A stretch of DNA of 64,000 nt from Amaranthus tricolor (lineage: Eukaryota; Streptophyta; Magnoliopsida; Caryophyllales; Amaranthaceae): positions 22,210,787 to 22,274,786 of the forward strand of contig NC_080061.1 in NCBI RefSeq assembly GCF_026212465.1, in the 5' to 3' direction. Below the pieces are notes generated by a model. The model ran no database searches and had not been told where the DNA came from. It saw only the letters and a program-made list of their open reading frames with translations. The translations under genes were made by a program, and so were the position numbers. Shown here piece by piece: positions 60,027 through 64,000 of the stretch. Every line of letters begins with the position of its first letter. The stretch's first letter is position 1.

Positions 60027-62471
60027 ATTGTTCAAACTTGGTTTGTTTTGCACGAAACATGGCACCAAAAACGATTTAGTTTATAATATTATGTTGAAAT
60101 GGTTGACTCGAAAACAATAGTCATATACATGAAATTACGTGCCAAGTTGCGTTTTTAATGTTTTTTTTAATAGTTTTTGGCACTTTCCCGCAGAAAGTGG
60201 CTCAAACTTGGTTTGTTTCACACGAAACTCGACGCACAACACTATTTGGTATAAATTATTGTGTTGAAATGGTTGGAATCGAAAACAATAGTCATATGCT
60301 TGAAATTACGTGTTAAGGTTCTTTTTAAATATTGTTTTGGCAACAAACAAGGCACACAACACTATTTTGTATATATTATTGTGTTGAAATGGTTAGAATC
60401 GCAAACAATAGTCATTTACTTGAAATTACGTGTTAAGTTGCGTTTTTAATGTTTTAAATATTATTTTGGCAATATCTCGCATAAAATTATTCAAACTTGG
60501 TTTGTTTCGCACGAAACCAAGCACACAACACTATTTGCTATAAATTATTGTGTAGAAATGGTTAGAATCAAAAACAATAGTTATATGCTTGAAATTACGT
60601 TATAAGTTGCCTTTTTAAAATTTTTTTTAGCTTTTTTATCGCTTTCTCGAATAAAATGGTTCAAACTTGATTTGTTTGGTAACAAACAAGGCGCACAACA
60701 CTATTTGGTATATATTATAGTGTTGATAATGGTTAGCATCGAAAACAACAGTCATATGCTTAAAATTACGTGCTAAGTTGCTTTTTTCAAGTTTTTTAAA
60801 GATTTTTTAGCACTTTTTCGCATAAAGACGTTCAAACTTGGTTTGTTTTGCACGAAAAATGGCACCCAAAACTATTTAGTTTATATTATTATGTTGAAAT
60901 GGTTAGACTCGAAAATAATAGTCATGTACTTGAAATTACGTGCTAAGTTGCCTTTTTAATGTTTTTAATTTTTTTTTTGGCATTTTCCCGCAGAAAGTGG
61001 CTCAAACTTGGTTTGTTTCGCACGAAATTCGGCACACGATACTATTTGGTATAAATTATTGTGTTGAAATTGTTGGAATCGAAAAAAGTAGTCATATGTT
61101 TGAAATTACGTGCTAAGTTACTTTTTAAAATATTTTTTTTTTAGAACTTTCTCGCATCAAGTAGTTCAAACTTTGTTTTTTGCCAACAAACAAGGCACAC
61201 AACACTATTTGGTATATATTATTGTGTTGAAATGGTTAGAATCGAACACAATAGTCATATACTTGAAATTACATGCTAAGTTGCGTTTTTAATGTTTTTT
61301 ATATTTTTTTTGGCAATTTCACGCATAAATTGATTCAAACATGATTTGTTTCGTACGAAACCTAGCACACAACACTATTTGGTATAAATTATGGTGTTGA
61401 AACAGTTAGAATCAAAAACAATAGTCATATGCATGAAATTACGTGCTAAGTTGCTTTTTTATCACTTTCTTGAATAAAGTGGTTCAAACTTGATTTGTTT
61501 GGAACCAAACAAGGCGCACAACACTATTTGGTATATATTATAGTGTTGATAATGGTTAGAATCGAAAACAACAGTCATATGCTTAAAATTACGTGCTAAG
61601 TTGCTTTTTTCATGTTTTTTTAAGATTTTTTAGCACTTTTTCGCATAAAGACGTTCAAACTTGGTTTGTTTTGCACGAAAAATGGCACCCAACACTATTT
61701 AGTTTATATTATTATGTTGAAATGGTTAGACTCGAAAATAATAGTCATGTACTTGAAATTACGTGCTAAGTTGCCTTTTTAATGTTTTTAATTTTTTTTT
61801 TGGCATTTTCCCGCAGAAAGTGGCTCAAACTTGGTTTGTTTCGCACGAAATTCGGCACACGATACTATTTGGTATAAATTATTGTGTTGAAATTGTTGGA
61901 ATCGAAAAAAGTAGTCATATGTTTGAAATTACGTGCTAAGTTACTTTTTAAAATATTTTTTTTTTTAGAACTTTCTCGCATAAAGTAAAACTTTGTTTTT
62001 TGCCAACAAACAAGGCACACAACACTATTTGGTATATATTATTGTGTTGAAATGGTTAGAATCGCAAACAATAGTCATGTACTTGAAATTACGTGTTAAG
62101 TTGCGTTTTTAATGTTTTAAATATTTTTTTTGGCAATTTCACGCATAAAATGATTCAAACATGATTTGTTTCGCACGAAACCTAGCACACAACACTATTT
62201 GGTATAAATTATGGTGTTGAAACAGTTAGAATCAAAAACAATAGTCATATGCTTGAAATTACGTGCTAAGTTGCTTTTTAAAAATTTTTTAGGTTTTTTA
62301 GCACTTTCTTGCAGAAAGTGGTTTAAATTTGGTTTGTTTGGCAACACTATTTGGTACATATTATTGTGTTAAAATGGTTAGAATGGAAAACATTACTCAT
62401 ATGTTTGAATTTACGTGCTAAGTTGCTTTTTTCAAGTTTTTGTTAGATTTTTTAGCACTTTCTCGTATAAA
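60027..62471 (+). repeat. 15-mer HOR unit V-5 (2,445 bp), single copy
   Basis: The start matches unit IV-5 (ATTGTTC, AAAAACGATTTAG). The end matches unit IV-6 (GGTGTTGAAACAG, Y-type J). Copy 2 therefore has one 15-mer where copy 1 has two. It is either the pre-duplication state or a crossover product between the two. Confidence 0.88.
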
Positions 62472-63732
62472 GTTGTTCAAACTTGGTTTGTTTTGCACGA
62501 AACATGGCACCAAAAACTATTTAGTTTATAATATTATGTTGAAATGGTTGACTCGAAAACAATAGTCATATACATGAAATTACGTGCTAAGTTGCGTTTT
62601 TAATGTTTTTTTTTAATAGTTTTTGGTACTTTCCCGCAGAAAGTGGCTCAAACTTGGTTTGTTTCACACGAAACTCGACGCACAACACTATTTGGTATAA
62701 ATTATTGTGTTGAAATGGTTGGAATCGAAAACAATAGTCATATGCTTGAAATTACGTGTTAAGGTTCTTTTTAAATATCACTATTTGGTATATATTATAG
62801 TGTTGATAATGGTTAGAATCGAAAACAACAGTCATATGCTTAAAATTACGTGCTAAGTTGCTTTTTTCAAGTTTTTTAATGATTTTTTAGCACTTTTTCG
62901 CATAAAGACGTTCAAACTTGGTTTGTTTTGCACGAAAAATGGCACCCAAAACTATTTAGTTTATATTATTATGTTGAAATGGTTAGACTCGAAAATAATA
63001 GTCATGTACTTGAAATTACGTGCTAAGTTTCCTTTTTAATGTTTTTAATTTTTTTTTTGGCATTTTCCCGCAGAAAGTGGCTCAAACTTGGTTTGCTTCG
63101 CACGAAATTCGGCACACGATACTATTTGGTATAAATTATTGTGTTGAAATTGTTGGAATCGAAAAAAGTAGTCATATGTTTGAAATTACGTGCTAAGTTA
63201 CTTTTTAAAATATTTTTTTTTTTAGAACTTTCTCGCATAAAGTAGTTCAAACTTTGTTTTTTGCCAACAAACAAGGCACACAACACTATTTGGTATATAT
63301 TATTGTGTTGAAATGGTTAGAATCGCAAACAATAGTCATGTATTTGAAATTACGTGTTAAGTTGCGTTTTTAATGTTTTAAATATTTTTTTTGGCAATTT
63401 CACGCATAAAATGATTCAAACATGATTTGTTTCGCACGAAACCTAGCACACAACACTATTTGGTATAAATTATTGTGTTGAAATGGTTAGAATCAAAAAT
63501 AATAGTCATATGCTTGAAATTACGTGCTAAGTTGCTTTTTAAAATTTTTTTTGGTTTTTTAGCATTTTCTGTCATAAAGTGGTTTAAATTTGGTTTGTTT
63601 GGCAACACTATTTGGTACATATTATTGTGTTAAAATGGTTAGAATGGAAAACATTACTCATATGTTTTAATTTACGTGCTAAGTTGCTTTTTTCAAGTTT
63701 TTGTTAGATTTTTTAGCACTTTCTCGTATAAA
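62472..63732 (+). repeat. Shortened 8-mer unit V-6 (1,261 bp)
   Basis: This is the counterpart of unit IV-7, with the same CTTTTTAAATAT/CACTATTTGG joint at 62,770-62,785. It diverges from unit IV-7 after about 63,353, where it continues with a C-patched H and an X-type J. Confidence 0.87.
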
Positions 63733-64000
63733 GTTGTTCAAACTTCGTTTGTTTTGCACGAAACATGGCACCAAAAACTATTTAGTTTATAATATTATGT
63801 TGAAATGGTTGACTCGAAAACAATAGTCATATACATGAAATTACGTGCTAAGTTGCGTTTTTAATGTTTTTTTTTAATAGTTTTTGGCACTTTCCCGCAG
63901 AAAGTGGCTCAAACTTGGTTTGTTTCACACGAAACTCGACGCACAACACTATTTGGTATAAATTATTGTGTTGAAATGGTTGGAATCGAAAACAATAGTC
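63733..64000 (+). repeat. Partial HOR unit at window end (A and part of B)
   Basis: It begins with CAAACTTCGTTTG, like units at 44,113, 49,812 and 56,773, and breaks off in monomer B. The array continues beyond the window. Confidence 0.88.

Larger units (their letters stand above)
53132..63353 (+). repeat. Segment V: copy 2 of the segmental duplication, one 15-mer shorter
   Basis: It matches copy 1 at an offset of 12,659-12,660 bp up to the 15-mer, then at 10,215 bp beyond it. The change of offset equals one 2,445-bp unit. Private differences include CACAGGAAAC near 53,713, ATTACGTCCT near 57,857 and TTTCGTACGAAAC near 61,353. Confidence 0.9.
1..64000 (+). repeat. Satellite DNA array, ~170-bp monomer, head-to-tail
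   Basis: The whole window is made of tandem monomers of about 165-172 bp, with fixed shorter variants of about 121, 133 and 152 bp. Each full monomer shows, in order, a T-rich tract, an ACTTT...AAAGT hairpin-like motif, a TTCAAACTTGRTTTG motif, a CGCACGAAAC-like motif, an ACAACACTATTTGGTATA block, a TTGTGTTGAAATGGTTAGAATC block, CAATAGTCAT and GAAATTACGTGCTAAG. All copies read in the same direction and no other sequence interrupts them. Base composition is roughly 70% A+T by sample counting. The size is typical of nucleosome-length centromeric satellites in plants and animals. The family and species are not recognised, and centromere identity is inferred only. Confidence 0.98.

Noticed and set aside
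1..64000. LTR retrotransposon, rDNA spacer or telomere-repeat origin
   Set aside because: I see no LTR ends, primer-binding site, polymerase-like frame, rRNA-like sequence or short telomere motif. The repeats are head-to-tail monomers throughout.
1..64000. Assignment to a named satellite family (human alpha satellite, Arabidopsis 180-bp, maize CentC, rice CentO)
   Set aside because: Only size is comparable. The sequence motifs do not match those families as I know them, and no database search could be run.

Overview
The window is entirely one eukaryotic satellite DNA array. It is about 70% A+T and is built head-to-tail from monomers of about 165-172 bp, all in the same orientation, with no gap, inversion, transposon, RNA gene or believable protein-coding gene. 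Monomer size, higher-order organisation and megabase-style homogeneity resemble a centromeric or large heterochromatic satellite. I do not recognise the monomer as a named family (it is not human alpha satellite or the Arabidopsis 180-bp repeat as I know them), so the organism stays open; a plant is a weak guess.

The basic higher-order repeat (HOR) is a 10-monomer unit of about 1,626 bp, which I label A-B-C-D-E-F-G-H-I-J. C (about 121 bp) and J (about 152 bp) are permanently shortened. Units are counted here from the first base of the GTTGTTC motif of monomer A.

Layout: (I) 1-8,085, five diverged 10-mers, one with a 55-bp deletion and the next with a templated insertion. (II) 8,086-28,551, nine nearly identical copies of a 2,273-2,275-bp 14-mer, derived from the 10-mer by insertion of a four-monomer chimeric block. 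(III) 28,552-40,859, an irregular zone of 15-, 17-, 9-, 10-, 10- and 15-monomer units, with chimeric and truncated monomers. (IV) about 40,474-53,131, a homogenised block of four 10-mers, two 15-mers (2,445 bp each) and one shortened 8-mer. (V) about 53,132-63,353, a nearly identical tandem copy of block IV lacking one 2,445-bp unit, followed by a partial unit to the window end.

There is no operon or pathway here. What can be read is the history of the array: an old 10-mer HOR, two separate recent expansions (the 14-mer block and the 12.66-kb block), and an unhomogenised zone between them that keeps old rearrangement scars. Most monomers also carry a cluster of short dyad symmetries, including GTTTCGCACGAAAC and a CACTTTC/GAAAGTG hairpin, next to a T-rich tract.
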